Below are positions 51,823 through 64,000 of a stretch of 64,000 nt of DNA, one piece after another. Below the pieces are notes generated by a model, which saw only the letters and a list, made by a program, of their open reading frames with translations, had not been told where the DNA came from and ran no database searches. The stretch covers positions 4,774,001 through 4,838,000 of the forward strand of contig NC_026658.2 in NCBI RefSeq assembly GCF_000004075.3. Direction: 5' to 3'. The first letter of the stretch is position 1, and each line of letters starts with the position of its first letter. A program made the translations under genes and the position numbers. The DNA is from Cucumis sativus. Its lineage: Eukaryota > Streptophyta > Magnoliopsida > Cucurbitales > Cucurbitaceae.

Positions 51823-54800
51823 AAAGGAATAAAAAGCTGAAAGAGTAGAGAAAAATAAAGGCGTCGCAACGGCAATGGCAGGGGCAACGGCGGCGATCGG
51901 TAGCCTGCAGCAGAAAGGTCCGGGTTGGTATGTTCCTGCGATGGTGCCTCGCTGGAAGGGCTCTTGCCCGAGTTCACATTTTTTATTCGGTGAAAATAAC
52001 ACTTCAAAATTACTTTGGTGTCCCCAAAATTTAAGAAAATTAACCCTTTTAGGTAGAAAATAAATTTGAAAACTAGTTTTTCAATTAAGGTTGCTTTTCA
52101 TGGTACGTTTTTTATTCTAATTTAATTTTTTTTAAGTATAAATCGAGGTTTTGATATTTGAACCTTAACTTTTCCATCCTTTAATACATATGTATAGATG
52201 AGTTAATGAATATTTTTATAGGAAGAAATTTTAATTTTCTTTTCTCCTTTTGATAATTATATAATTTCATATTAAAATAATCTTATTCTATCTAAGAATG
52301 TTATGCAAAAAAAAAAAAAAGAGATTTTATCCCAACGTAAATGAAAGTATTGTAAATAAAAAAAAAAATCTTTAATGATAGAGAAATATATTTTCACTAA
52401 ATAAAAACATCATTTTATCCAATTCTAAGTCACCTATAAACAAATTTTAAAAAATGTTCATTTTATCTAAGTCAAATTGGGGTAAGAATTCTCTTTAAAA
52501 ATAATATTTTTGTAAAATAATCTAAAATTTCATTTTAAAATCTTGATAAAATAATAAGGAATAAGATTGTAATTTAAAGTAATTTGAAAAGATTATAATT
52601 TAGCTTGCAGTAAGCTTATTGGATTCTTAATTATAATTTTTTATTTCATTAAATATTAACGTTCAAATACAACGACAAAATGATTACATAATATAGTTTA
52701 TAAACTAAATTGTAACAAAATTGAATGTACATGAACTACAAATCAAAGTTCACAAATAACATTGTTGTTTAGTAATCAATAGTCATTTTTAACCAACAAA
52801 ATTTATATGGGTGGATGCGAGTTAGGTTGAGAGATTGTTTTGGCCAAACTTGAAAAACTCGTCTTCGACTCAATCCATTCTTTAATTTTAGGTGAGACTA
52901 TGTTCGGTTGTTGGATTGATATTTTTTTATTACTTAAAATACTTAAATTAACTCCAACAAATGATTGTAATTAAATCCTCGTTATACTCGAATGTTAGAT
53001 ATACCAAATATTCATGATATATAGTACAAACTTCAAATAAAAGCAAGCATCTTATGATTCTAAAATAAAATACTAATAATATGTGTGTATTCATGTGTAT
53101 TGAGTAATTCAAGTTGGATTGGATTTACGTGGAAAAATTTAATAAACCTGAGACCCAATCATTGTAGTTTGGTTTGAGTAGTGTAGGCTTTTCGAGTTGT
53201 TGGATCATTTCAACACCTCTAAACCATATATTTGATGTTCATTTCATTTTAGTCTATATTTTTTTAAATATATAATATTTTATCTTTAAAGTCTCATTCA
53301 ATAGCTATTCAATCTTTTAGCTATTTTAAATAGGGAAGCAACCAAACATCTTACTCGATTGAATTACAACTAATTAGGGAGGTAGCAATGTCACATTTAG
53401 GTACTATGTTCAATTTTGGACATGAGCCATATGGGCATGTTTGCATTGACATAGGAGAGTACGTAAAGGCTTTTAAAGAAAAGTCCGTTTTTATTTAAAA
53501 CTATTTAGAGATTGCTTTCTTTTTCTTTCTTTATTTCTTTTCAAAAACTATTTTGAGAAACATTTTATTTTTTACTAAGATAATTTATCTTGAAAGTTAA
53601 AAACTTACAAGAATTAATGAAGGCAAACATATTAAATATTCTCCTTTTGGCAAAATTCCTGAATTTGTATGATACTATGAAGTAGCATGTGAAAATAATT
53701 GCAAGAAGGAAACAATTTTTATACCAACATTTAAAGAGAAAAATATGTATAATATAGAAAAATCGTAAACTTTACCGCACGTTTTTTATTTACTCGTGCT
53801 ATTTGGATGCTTGAAATATTGTCATTATCCTTTCTTAAACATTCCATCATCTGTTCTACGTTTTTTCATAAACCTACATCATAAATCCTACTTTTGAAAT
53901 AGATCAATGGATTAGAAACTTATACATAAATAATAGAATTATTCACAAGAATACAGGAATGAAATTGAAAGTTTGGATGGATAACACTATTATACTTTTA
54001 TTCTAAGATCTCAATTTTTGTTCAACATTCTAATAAACTTTTACTATGGTTTTGGAACGATAATGATAGATCAAGAGTAATATTGTAACTTTTGACGAAA
54101 GAACGAAGCTTTTTTTTTTTAAAAAAAAAGAGGAATTCATATATAGAATTTGTAATGAATAACAAAATATAAGTTATGATTGAGAGTTCAGAGTGAGTTT
54201 GGTATTGTGATATTGACGTGACTTTTGTTTTTAGAGTGAGATATTTAGTTTCAATAATGCAATTGTTGTTGTAGTGAGAAGAAGAAAAGTGTTGTGAATA
54301 GAGAGAGGAGATTGAAACACTATAAAATCAAGATCAATTGATTTTGCGATTTATGTGTTTTGATTGTTTTTATAGACAAACTTCCCTTTGCTAAGTTTTG
54401 ACATTGTTTGAGGCAGTGAAAATAATATGCAAAACTTTTCAATTATGTTTTGCTGTAGTTGGCTCTTAGCTTTAGCAGTCCATTGAAGTGGGAAGAAGAA
54501 GAAAAGTCATTGAAGATCAATTGGCTATTTTGGAAATGGTATCTTTGGTCTTACACTACTTATTGAAGAACTTGAGCATGGATGCCTGCTTAGTTAATTG
54601 GAGTGGAGGTTGCTTAAGTTGCTCGGAAATAATATTGAAATCAAGTTTAGTAACACTTTCTGCCATTTTTAAAAAATATATTTGCTAATGCGTTACCCAA
54701 CAATCTATATGTAATTTTATATTTACATTTTCCCTATGTTTATACCACACCAAACACAATAAGTCTACATATGTCTTATACATGTTTGACATTTTTTAAT

Positions 54801-55498
54801 ATAAGAGACTATTGATATTGAATTGAAAATATGAAATAAAATAAATGAAATCTTAACGTCGAAATTAATAAATAATAAAAACAAAATTATGTCAGTAAGA
54901 AAAAGAATTTAATATTTCAAATTTTTTGAAATGATTGTGAAAATATCTAAAGAAATAATTCCCAATATTTACGAAATATATTGTGTATAAAAGATTTATG
55001 ATATAAAAATCTCTATAAAAAATTAAAAAACTCAACTCTCTCTCTATATAAAAGAGAACTATTATTCTTATTTATGGATTGGTTTGGTTGGGTTGGTCTA
55101 AATATCCCTAAACCGAACCAACCCAGCCGACAAACACCCTGCGGACCGGATACACCTCTTTATGGTTAATTTTTCAAATATTTCAAATGTTGTAACATCA
55201 ACCCTTAACTTCTGAAATATTACATAATTGCCACCAGGCTTAAGTTTCAACTCTCCAGAAATCTCCCGCTAACTACTTCAGAATTTTCGGACTTCAATTT
55301 CTTTGTCAGCTTGCCGTTCCTCTATTCGTCGCCGCCAATCGACGGCACTGACGGGGCTCAACTCACCAACTCGTTTCACTTACAGCCGCTTTCGAATTTC
55401 TTCTTCCCGTCGTTGTTCCGCCATTTTTATCAAGTTTAATGTCAGCGCAGATTTTAGCAAGATAGGGTTGGGAATCGTAGTGTACAAAAATTTTGAAT
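51823..55498. other. Intergenic region and NNF1 leader
   Basis: AT-rich spacer with no supported gene. Contents include long A/T runs (52308-52366, 54112-54130) and a GGTTGG-rich segment near 55080-55150 of the kind seen in plant repeats. The last 200 bp before 55499 are C/T- and G-richer and look like the leader of the NNF1-like gene. A frame at 54488-54688 has no motif. Confidence 0.55.
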
Positions 55499-58400
55499 AT
55501 GGGGGAGAAGCACGAGCTTGATGCTCCGGTGAGCTCCAGACAGATCGATCTGAAGAAGTCCTTCAAGCTTGCTGTTCGTCCTCTCCTTACTTCCTGTTCC
55601 AGGGAGGTAAGCACGAAATGAGAATCTGCTATGTGTATAATGTCTTGGAAATGGTGTGGAATTGGTACTTAGAAATTCGAATCTGCATTCTGAGTGGGAA
55701 TTTGGTCATGATGTATACTTTTTTAGGTTACTTCTATAAGATGCTAAAATTTGTGTAGTGTTTTTTTGTTTCAAAATTTAGGAGTTTCGGGAATGCTTTT
55801 CGAGATTTACGACTGCAGAGCAAGATTATCTTCATCGTCTTTTCATTCAGGTACTACTGTTCTGCTTTTGTATGTTTTCTCTCATTCTCACTGGGAGGCT
55901 GAGGTGAAAACGAATTAGCATCATATGGACAAATTGGAGATATTGAGTTTCTTTCAGTACAATTCTAGGACGTTTTCTTGTCTCCATCCTTCTTAAATTT
56001 GTTGCATGCAGATCCTATACTGTCTTCAATGGTTAGCAGCATGTAATTTGCTGCACATCATTTTTGAATTTGCATTGTTCTTATTGCTTCTAGTCTCCTT
56101 GATGATGCAATAATGAATTTTGGTGTTCATCAAACTTGCAGGTTATAACTTCTCTTCATGGAAACATAGAGGTATATTACTCAAGGTTTTTCTTCATAGT
56201 CCATCCTGATAATTGCATTTTGGGATTTTCTCAATAGTGACGTGTGATTATGTTTTTTTTAAAAATCCTTTTTCTCAACGAGGCACGTAATGAGATAATG
56301 CTTATTTTATGCTTAGGCTTCCTGATCTTCTACTTGGATTACTTTTCTTATTACCCAATCATCATGTCACAGAATAATCATCATTAAGCCCATTAGATTG
56401 TCTTCTCCAATTATATATTAACTTTTAGCTTGGAAGTTTTCATCTAGTGTTTTCACAATGTAAGGTCCAGTTTAAGTTGACAAGCTCGCTGCTTGTCTGA
56501 TGACGGGGGCACATTACTGGCCATATTGGACTATAACTAGACACATAGTTTAGAATAGAAATAATATATATTGTAAATAGAAGATTCCTGTACATGCGAA
56601 CAATAAATTTTATTGCTTCTGTTCCTAAGAGTTGAGAAATGGGAAAAGAGAAAATAATATGAAAAAATTGTTTTTGATTTTCTTTCGGTATAGTGCACTT
56701 TGCCTTGTCAGTAGGGGCAAAATCTAAAAAGCAATCCACCAGGTGCTTGTCATAGACTACTAGTGCAGTCTCTGTCGCCCATTGCTGCAGTGGGCAATCT
56801 CTTAAAGCTTGTCTCAAAATAAATTCACAATAAAATTCTCTATTTTTACGTTGTGTGGTCATCAATAGCATTTGATTTTAATTCTCTTTTTACGTATAGC
56901 AATTTCTGGTCAATAACAGTACCTTTATCTGAAATGTACAGGACGAGTTTGAGTCATTATGTGTTGAAACACAGGTAATGCTCTTGTTTCTGTCAACTTA
57001 TTATGCCCAGGTTTGTCTTCTTACTTCTTTTTTTAGTATGTGCGTACACATTCGTATTTTAAGGTATGGGCATGACCCCTTGGATAAGTTCAATATGAGT
57101 ACAGGGGACCTTCATTGTAACTATTGATATAGCAGTTTTGAAAAACTTAACTTAGTTTGGATGTGTCGGTTGTCAGATGTCTGAGTTCAAAGGGGTGATG
57201 GCAGGCTTCAATTAAAGCAGATAGAAAAACATGAGTGATCAGTAAGAAATAGTGAAAATTGGTGAATTGGCAGCATGATAGGAACTGCGGCATTCTATAA
57301 TGTTTCATGCTATGCTATGCAATGATTATCTACATTCTAAACTTCCGACTTTGTGTTACACGTACTTTGTAGTAGATAATTTTAATATGTTGAGATTTGT
57401 TTATTTGAAAAGCCCAACAAGTGGAAATTGATTTTAATTGGGGAGGAAACGACAATGCAGCAGCTTGAACACATGACCACCTGCTCTGATACCATATTGA
57501 AAGGAGAGACAACGAGCACACACCAATTTACGTGGAAACCCGAGTACCGGGAGAAAAACCACGATTGTTTGTTGTTATTATTTTCTAATGAATAAAACAA
57601 TAGGTACAAGGGAGAATAAATAGAGTAATAAAACAATAGGTACAAGGGAGAATAAATAGAGTAATAAAACAATAGGTACAAGGGAGAATAAATAGAGTAT
57701 ACAATGGAATAAAAAAGGAAAAGATTTAGGAAAATAAGGAAAACATTCCCATAATCTTTCCATAATTATTCTAGGATTCTTAACAAGGAAAATATCTAGA
57801 AAAAGGAAAGAATTCCAACAGTTTGAAGTGGTGATGTATTGCTAGCCATTTGTGTCTATATGCAGGTAACCTTCCCACTACCATTGTGTCACTATTTTCC
57901 TTGCATTCTAACAGTTTTGCTTTATCCAGGTGGGACTTGTATTTGATAATGTTGAACAACTTTTGGAAGAGCAAGATCTAGACCCATTGTATTCAAAGAA
58001 GTAGGTATCTTCTGCTGCAGGGTTATTTTCTTGATCAAATTTGGTGTTGTAATTAGATACAGGTTCAAAAGACACTTCTAATCCTTTAACTTATATGGAA
58101 GCAACAATTTTGTCCCTGAATTTTACTTAGTAACAATCTGGCCTGCACTTTCAATTTTGAAACAATTTAGTTCTCTAACTTTGATATGTCACAATTTAGT
58201 CTTTGCACTTCAAAATTTATACAATAACAAATCTCATCAAATTTGAGTCCCAATTTTTTCTTATATAAGGCTTATTCTTGGCAGGTTATGAATATACTTG
58301 GTTCCTAATCAGTTAATATATCTGCATATGAAAAAATGTGATTAAGTCTCAGTAATTTTACAAATGGGACCAAAATATGATAAATTTTAAATACATAGAC

Positions 58401-59859
58401 TAAATTGGTACAAATTTTAAATTACGGGCCCATGTAGTGAAAAACTAAAGTTCAGCAAAGTTAAGGGACAGTCTTTTTGAATCCTAAATTTATAGTATTG
58501 ATGAAGAATCTAAACATCGTTTAATGGGATGGGAAGGGGCTTACACAGCAGGCTTCCGTAGGTTTTACAGATTGAATTTCTCTGGTGGAGTTAACAAATG
58601 ACAGCCTCTAATGCAGGACCAATATAGTGGAAATATATAATTTTCTGTCCATGACAAAGAAGGAGGAGATCCAACACTTGAAGGACATGCTAAAAACGGT
58701 GAGCAACACTTGTAATTGTAACGCTTCTAAATAAAACCAACTTAACTGAATTTTTCTTCATTGATAAATCTACCTAATGGTATTGTTTCCCTTTCCACGT
58801 CAAAACAATAGTTTTATGTTCAATGGCCTATTATTTTCTATGATATGAATTTGATACGAACCAGTAGGCATTTATGTTGTTTCTGTCACTAAGCATGTAT
58901 CCTAACTATTAGGTAAAATGACTTAATAATGCATTTGCTCTAGTGCACATGTAGGCTCAGGCTTTGTTAAAGCATAATGCGTGAACTGCAATATATTTGA
59001 CCAAAGTGAACTTAGTTTAACGATAATTGGCATGACATTCCTCTCTAAAGGTTGAAGGTTCGATCTCCCATTCTCACAATTGTTGTGTTAAAACAAAATT
59101 GTAATATATTTGAACACTCTTTCTTTTAGCTTGTATTTTTTTACATAAATTGTAATATATGTGCTGCCTTTTTCTGTATGGCCTGAGCCAATGGTTTATG
59201 TGTGGATTTACAAAGATTTATTAATTAACTCATCCACTAAAGTTCTCTTTTTACGTAATTATTTCTTAACAAATAAAGTTGGGAAATTTTCTTATGATTG
59301 CAATTTTCCGTAGGCTGAGGAACAGAACTGGGTTATTCAAGGCCGTATTGATGATTTAAGGAAAGGAGTGCAAGATGCCTCTGGCATGGCAGATGCTGTT
59401 AAAAAGGTGCCTTTTGTATTTGGGGATCTTTTCCCACCTCTTTCAAATGGATAAATAATTTGAAAATGGTTGATAAAGTAAAACATGGCTGACTAAAGCG
59501 AACTTATATGGTTGGTTAGATTATTTTGATCCGTCTAAATAAAATGTGTTGTACAATTACAATCTGCTTTGGGAATTGCTTTTATTATGAATTTTAAAGA
59601 GTAATTAAGTAAAAATCTTAACTGCTTTGAATGTTTGATAAGATTTATTGTGAGTGAATTCACACATTCATTCTCACAGTTAACAAAATTTATTTCCTAC
59701 ACTCGCTTCTAAAAGTAAATTTTTGCGTAGAATCAACAAGTATTTCCCAACAATTTTTAGATTCTCTACCAAACATACTCTAAGGAAATAAAACTCAAAG
59801 GCCTAGTTTCCAACCTTAACAGCTAACTGACTTGTAAACGCTTGCAGCTAAGAAACTAA
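55499..59859 (+). CDS. NNF1: Kinetochore MIND/Mis12-complex subunit NNF1-like protein
   Basis: Eight exons: 55499-55606, 55782-55850, 56142-56171, 56942-56974, 57930-58000, 58617-58698, 59314-59406 and 59848-59859 (498 bp, 165 residues). The last exon codes only Leu-Arg-Asn and the stop. The pattern MGEKHELDAPVSSRQIDLKK, SFKLAVRPLLTSCS, HRLFIQVITSLHGNIEDEFE and VEQLLEEQ matches plant NNF1 (PMF1-related) proteins as I remember them. NNF1 is part of the four-subunit MIND complex that links centromeric chromatin to the microtubule-binding outer kinetochore. From about residue 90 to the end the protein is a charged, probably coiled-coil helix (KKEEIQHLKDMLKTAEEQN), expected for binding partner subunits. 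The exon 5 donor (AA|GTAGGT) and the tiny 3' exon are the weakest calls, and an alternative longer end is possible. Intron 4 carries an LTR remnant. Confidence 0.8.
57406..57790 (-). mobile_element. LTR-plus-PBS remnant related to the Copia element, inside an NNF1 intron
   Basis: On the minus strand an LTR (57785-57495) starts TGTTAAGAATCC and ends CAATA, directly followed by the PBS TGGTATCAGAGC (57494-57483). After it comes a short leader (AGGTGGTCATGTGTTCAAGC, then a CTCCCCAATTAAAATC stretch), after which the element stops near 57406. No second LTR was found. Its LTR shares the ACGTGGAAACCC...GGGAGAAAAACCACG block with the 47-50 kb element, so both belong to one family or to related ones. 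The short leader resembles TRIM-type elements. The remnant lies in intron 4, opposite to the gene's direction. Confidence 0.75.
57591..57698. repeat. Three perfect 36-bp tandem copies within the LTR remnant
   Basis: Units at 57591-57626, 57627-57662 and 57663-57698 all read AATAAAACAATAGGTACAAG, then GGAGAATAAATAGAGT, without mismatch. The related 47-50 kb LTRs have only one corresponding segment, so this is a local expansion. Confidence 0.93.
59013..59090 (+). mobile_element. Possible tRNA-derived SINE remnant in NNF1 intron 6
   Basis: A box A-like TAGTTTAACGATAATTGG (from 59013) is followed after about 30 nt by a box B-like GGTTCGATCTC (59057-59067). This is the order and rough spacing of an RNA polymerase III internal promoter. 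The segment does not fold into an obvious tRNA, so a degraded SINE is more likely than a tRNA gene. Confidence 0.35.
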
Positions 59860-62800
59860 TGCAGATCTTATGGAACTGATGGTGTTAATGAGACCTTCGA
59901 TATACTTAACTGATGCTGTTAAATAGCAAGGTCAGTATGTAATTTAGTAGATTATACTTGGGTAGTTATGTGTGTCAATTTCCTCAGCTTAGCTCAAGCT
60001 TTATATTTACTTCTTATTTCATGTTTGCAATTATACATGTTTTCTTCTGACTAATGCATACAATCTATCTTGTTGTATCAAAGAATTGTTCAATGCCCCA
60101 TCAAGAATTAGCTATGTCGTTGGAACTCTATATTGCCCTTGTTTCTTTCTCCACTCTCTCTAGGGACATTTTTTGTAGGCTTTATCATCCTCTTTGCAAT
60201 GAAGATTGTAATCACAATGCAGTGGCATCTATCAAGCACAAACACTCTATTTTAGGTAGAGTGCCTGACACGTAAGTGTGCATGTCCTATTTTTATTTAA
60301 GATAATTGCAATGAGTATCATTTTTAATAATTAAGTGCATACGAACATTTTAAAAAAATTGCAACTTTAGTAATGGACTCAATCGTGGATAGACTTTGAA
60401 AGTGCATCTAGTTTTGGGTTTGATTGTAAACTTGCAACTCTGGTACAAATCCATTTTTTAAACCAAGGATATAACATAAACATAAAAGACTGAAGTTTGA
60501 ATCCAAAACGTTTCATCTCTTATGATTGATAGTTAACTTGCATTCCATGCTTTTTTTATGGAGGGGTATATTAAAATACATATATCTTAAATAGATAATA
60601 ACAGAAAATAAAATAATGTATCCCAACATCTTAAGATGTTTATTTATTTATAATTAGCGTATAGGGGTGTGTTGTCCAGATTCGTGTCCATGCTTCTTTA
60701 GAATGCCACATGTAAAGATTGGATTTAGGTCTACTCATGATCCTTTGAAATTTTATGGAAAATGTTTCTCTAAATACAACCCAAGGAGGAAAATATATTT
60801 TTTCTTTATGCAAACATTCCAAAGATTGGATATTATATATATCCAAAGGTAGTGATCGACTTTTTTAGGCATGGTAAAACGGCATGTTTGCCCACGAAAT
60901 GGTTTCTCTCAATTAAATTAAATTAAGTGATTGACATTTGAATTTTTCTAAATTCATGTTATTTGTCACTATTAGATTGTAATTTAGCATGATAAGTACA
61001 ACCACGGTGTCAAATTCATTGAACTTAAATTCATTTATTATTGTTTGTTGGTAGATTTGAGTCTCTTTTGATTGATGGTATATGCTAATCAATTAAGTTA
61101 TATTTGTTGAGATGTTGAAAATCTCACATTAGGAGATTTACATCTATAGGTGCACTATCTTTGTTGCAAATTAGTTTTGAGATAGAATTCAATATTATCA
61201 TATTTGGTATTAGAGTCTATCAAGTTTAAATGGGTATTCGGTCTAAGATTCACCTTGGAAAATTGTTTTATATAATAAAAAAATTTATTTAAATGGTAAA
61301 TGTAAGTGAAGTATAAAGAATTGAAAAAATAAGTGGATTTTGACTATAAACTTGTTAGCCTGTAGCAATTTTGGATTGCAACTACCAATTTCATCACATG
61401 TGACTCCAAAATAGTCAAATAAGCATCGTAGTATTTTGGTTAATTCCATTTTGGTTAATTTGCTCAATATTTTTAAACGGAAATAATATAATCATACTAT
61501 AATAAAGATTAATTCAAAACAAGTTTGATGAATGCACGAATCAACCAGACAAATAACTTTCCCAATATTCATAAATTTCTATACAATCGTAAAATTTTAA
61601 AGCTTCTAATTGTTGGAAAATGAGCATAGCACAATCTATAATAGACATGAATATTTGTTGTGCTTAAAAAATGTTACAAAATCAATTAATTTCAAGTTGT
61701 TATCTCATATACCAATAGTAAAATAAGGGGTTGTTTGGAGGGTGGATTGTGATGTAAAAAAAAGGTTGGATTGAAAACTAAAATTGTCCCAATGATATGA
61801 GTTTAGTCTCAATTCAATTACAATATTTTTTTATTTTATTACATTTCAAAGACATTTTATTATAGTTACCAAACAATGGGTTGATAGTTATTATAGCATT
61901 TAATTTGATTCTTGATGATGATTATCAATTAAACCAAGGGTACACTTTATTCTAAACACGTCAAACTCAAAAGTGAGCAAAGTTTATATGGCAATTGACG
62001 TCAATTTAACATCAATCTAAGGGATAAGAATTGACAATACAAGAAAATAAACAACTGTCAAGTGTCATGTATAAATATGATAGAAATTTGTTTAAAAAAG
62101 GTAAAATATTTATTTCTCAGTAATTAAAATACTTTTTAGATATTTTTATTGACATTGACATTCTTTCCACATTTCTATTAACATTCTTGTAAAAATAGGA
62201 CTTCAACATTTCTCTCGACATCGTCATTGAGTGAGCCTTGTGTATTTGTTTATAGCATTTAAGGACAGTGAGAAAGGGAGAACCAAATAACATTTGGATC
62301 AATAAACAATATGATTAGAGTATAGTTAGTTGATTAAATTAGAAATTGAATTATTAAAGTGTGATGTAATAATTAATGTATAATTGAATGAGGAAGCTAA
62401 GTTTGAAATTGATGACAAATAATGATTCAATGCAACAAAATGTCAAAAACAAAAACTTGCCATTGAAGATGACCAGACAATCGTAGAAGATTTCATAGAA
62501 GGAAGCTCCATTACGATAATACAAATTAAAAGTCAAATTTATAGTTGATTGGTCATCACTTCCAAATCTACAAAATTAAAAAACAAAAATCAATCCTGTT
62601 TTTGGGTGAATGAGTTGTACATATATAAGTCTTCTTATGACTTTTTTTAGGGAAAAAATTATTAATTGAAGTGAAATCAAAGCAGTGGATTCTGTAAGAG
62701 AGTTGTTTTTATATTTTACTTAAACACGTTTCAATAGTTGTGATTTGATATAGCCAATCAATTAATTACTTTATTCACTAAGTTAATTGAAACAAAATGT

Positions 62801-64000
62801 TAAAAATAGTTTAAATAAAGCTCATAAATGTATAAAATGTTGGTATTCATAGAAATGCCAGCTTCAAATTTACAAAAGTATTTATATTGATGTTGAAATT
62901 TAGATAACTTACCCGTCATAGATATATGTTTTTAAGATAACAATGACCTAAAGTATGATTATTAGAGGCCATTACCTATTGGGTAAATATAAATGAAATA
63001 TTACCAAATAAAAAAAAAAGGAGAGTTAATGTAGTTTGAGGAAATGAAAAATTAAAAACCCAAATAGTAAAGATTGAAGAAATTGGACAAGTTGTGGACA
63101 ACTTGATTTAAAATTGTTTATATATATAGATATGTATGTATGGATTGAAATGGAAATAATAACAATAATAATAAAGAAAGAAGCATGCAATCTTTTATTG
63201 TATTGATATGAGAGATGGAAGCCACGAATCAAAGCCAAACCATTTTCACTTCCTCCCGTGGCGCCATGTGTCACCCTTACTATTTGTTTATCATATTTCG
63301 CTTACTCTCTCCCACTATCTTACCTTAACTTTACAGCTACTAAATTATATCATATCATTTTCTCTTCTCTTCTTTCTTTTTTATTCATTTTATGTTACTC
63401 AATTAAGTTCTAAGGAAAGGTATAAAACACCATTATTATTTGGAACAACATTTATGGTTTAAGGTATGTTATTCGAACTAACTAAAGTTTATGTTGAAAA
63501 TCATATAGTCTAGAGATTATCTACAAATTGATTGTGAATCATGAAAATAAAATTAGCATTTACCACCTTCACTACCTTTTATTTGAAAAAATATGATGTG
63601 AAACATTATAAGCACATCATTAAACTTTCACACTTTTCATAAGAGAATCAAGTTTGAGTCTCAATCAAAATTTTCTTCGAGAATCAACTAATTTAATCTT
63701 CACTTTTCTAAAATTTACGTACATTCGAAGAAGTCTACACGATATAAAAATAATTATAAAAAATAATAAAAAGTATCTAAATAGATCGGTTTATAAAAAT
63801 TTAAGAATTTAATTGATACAAATTTATAAGTTTCAAACTATTTATATTTTGTCAAATCAAATCGGAACGAAGTGTAACCTTAATAATAATTATAAAAAAA
63901 ACCTTAAAATTATAAATTATGTTTTTAATATATATGTATAAATGATTTGAAGTATTTAAAACGAGGAAATTAAAGAAAATTGTATTGAATTTTATGTCAA
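59860..64000. other. Intergenic AT-rich region to the window end
   Basis: After the NNF1 3'UTR no gene can be supported. Frames at 60054-60275 and 60640-60852 have no motif. The latter overlap on both strands in a slightly GC-richer patch at 60660-60800 that could be transposon debris. Around 63230-63280 a GC-richer patch (CCCGTGGCGCCATGTGTC) might be part of a promoter for a gene lying beyond the right edge. Confidence 0.5.

Noticed and set aside
51693..52007. Minus-strand frames over the last DUF1218 exon
   Set aside because: Antisense shadows of a coding exon and its 3'UTR with no motif.
56440..56871. 143-residue minus-strand frame in NNF1 intron 3
   Set aside because: No recognised domain and no promoter or splice context; it may be old transposon sequence but cannot be supported.
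57591..57698. 36-bp repeats as a coding repeat
   Set aside because: Minus-strand frames through them only reflect the repeat inside an LTR; no gene is indicated.
59013..59090. A functional tRNA gene
   Set aside because: Box-like motifs are present, but no cloverleaf with matching acceptor and anticodon arms could be drawn.

Overview
The window is AT-rich nuclear DNA from a flowering plant. Genes carry many small GT-AG introns, and the products belong to plant-specific families (family CE13 pectin acetylesterase, BZR1-type beta-amylase, DUF1218 and LEA_2 proteins). Intergenic DNA holds long A/T runs, (AT)n microsatellites and plant transposable elements. A eudicot, most likely a cucurbit (Cucumis-like), is my best guess from the feel of the protein sequences. 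That guess was not tested by any search.

Regions, left to right. 1-4.1 kb: AT-rich intergenic DNA. 4.1-7.3 kb (+): a complete pectin acetylesterase gene with a TATA box and a probable 5'UTR intron. 8.2-12.2 kb (+): a five-exon gene for a 147-residue protein of unknown function whose layout resembles a profilin fold; its introns hold a GC-rich repeat and a hairpin MITE. 12.2-16.6 kb: intergenic. 16.9-20.1 kb (+): a RING-H2 E3 ligase gene with a probable N-myristoylation site. 21.3-27.5 kb (+): a BZR1-domain/beta-amylase fusion gene (BAM8-like nuclear regulator). 27.5-38.6 kb: mostly intergenic, with one promoter-like, spliced-looking minus-strand unit at 32.6-33.5 kb. 38.7-39.3 kb (-): a single-exon LEA_2/NHL membrane protein. 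39.3-42.1 kb: intergenic, with a 103-bp tandem duplication. 42.2-45.2 kb (-): a transposon-type gene whose twelve exons join into one open 713-codon frame with a Ulp1-like cysteine protease domain. 47.0-50.1 kb (-): an internally deleted Copia LTR retrotransposon with both LTRs, PBS, polypurine tract and a 5-bp target-site duplication. 51.0-51.8 kb (+): a DUF1218 four-helix membrane protein gene. 55.5-59.9 kb (+): a kinetochore NNF1-like gene with a related LTR remnant in one intron. 59.9-64 kb: intergenic, no gene seen.

The host genes look like independent single genes, not a cluster or pathway. Two relate to the cell wall or plasma membrane (pectin acetylesterase, DUF1218), and others to ubiquitination, transcription and chromosome segregation. 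I found no convincing new multi-gene system. The best leads are the profilin-like unknown protein, the open transposon-derived Ulp1 frame, the altered active-site loops in the amylase domain, and the unexplained minus-strand transcription unit at 33 kb. All exon borders were placed by hand from reading frame and GT-AG sites.
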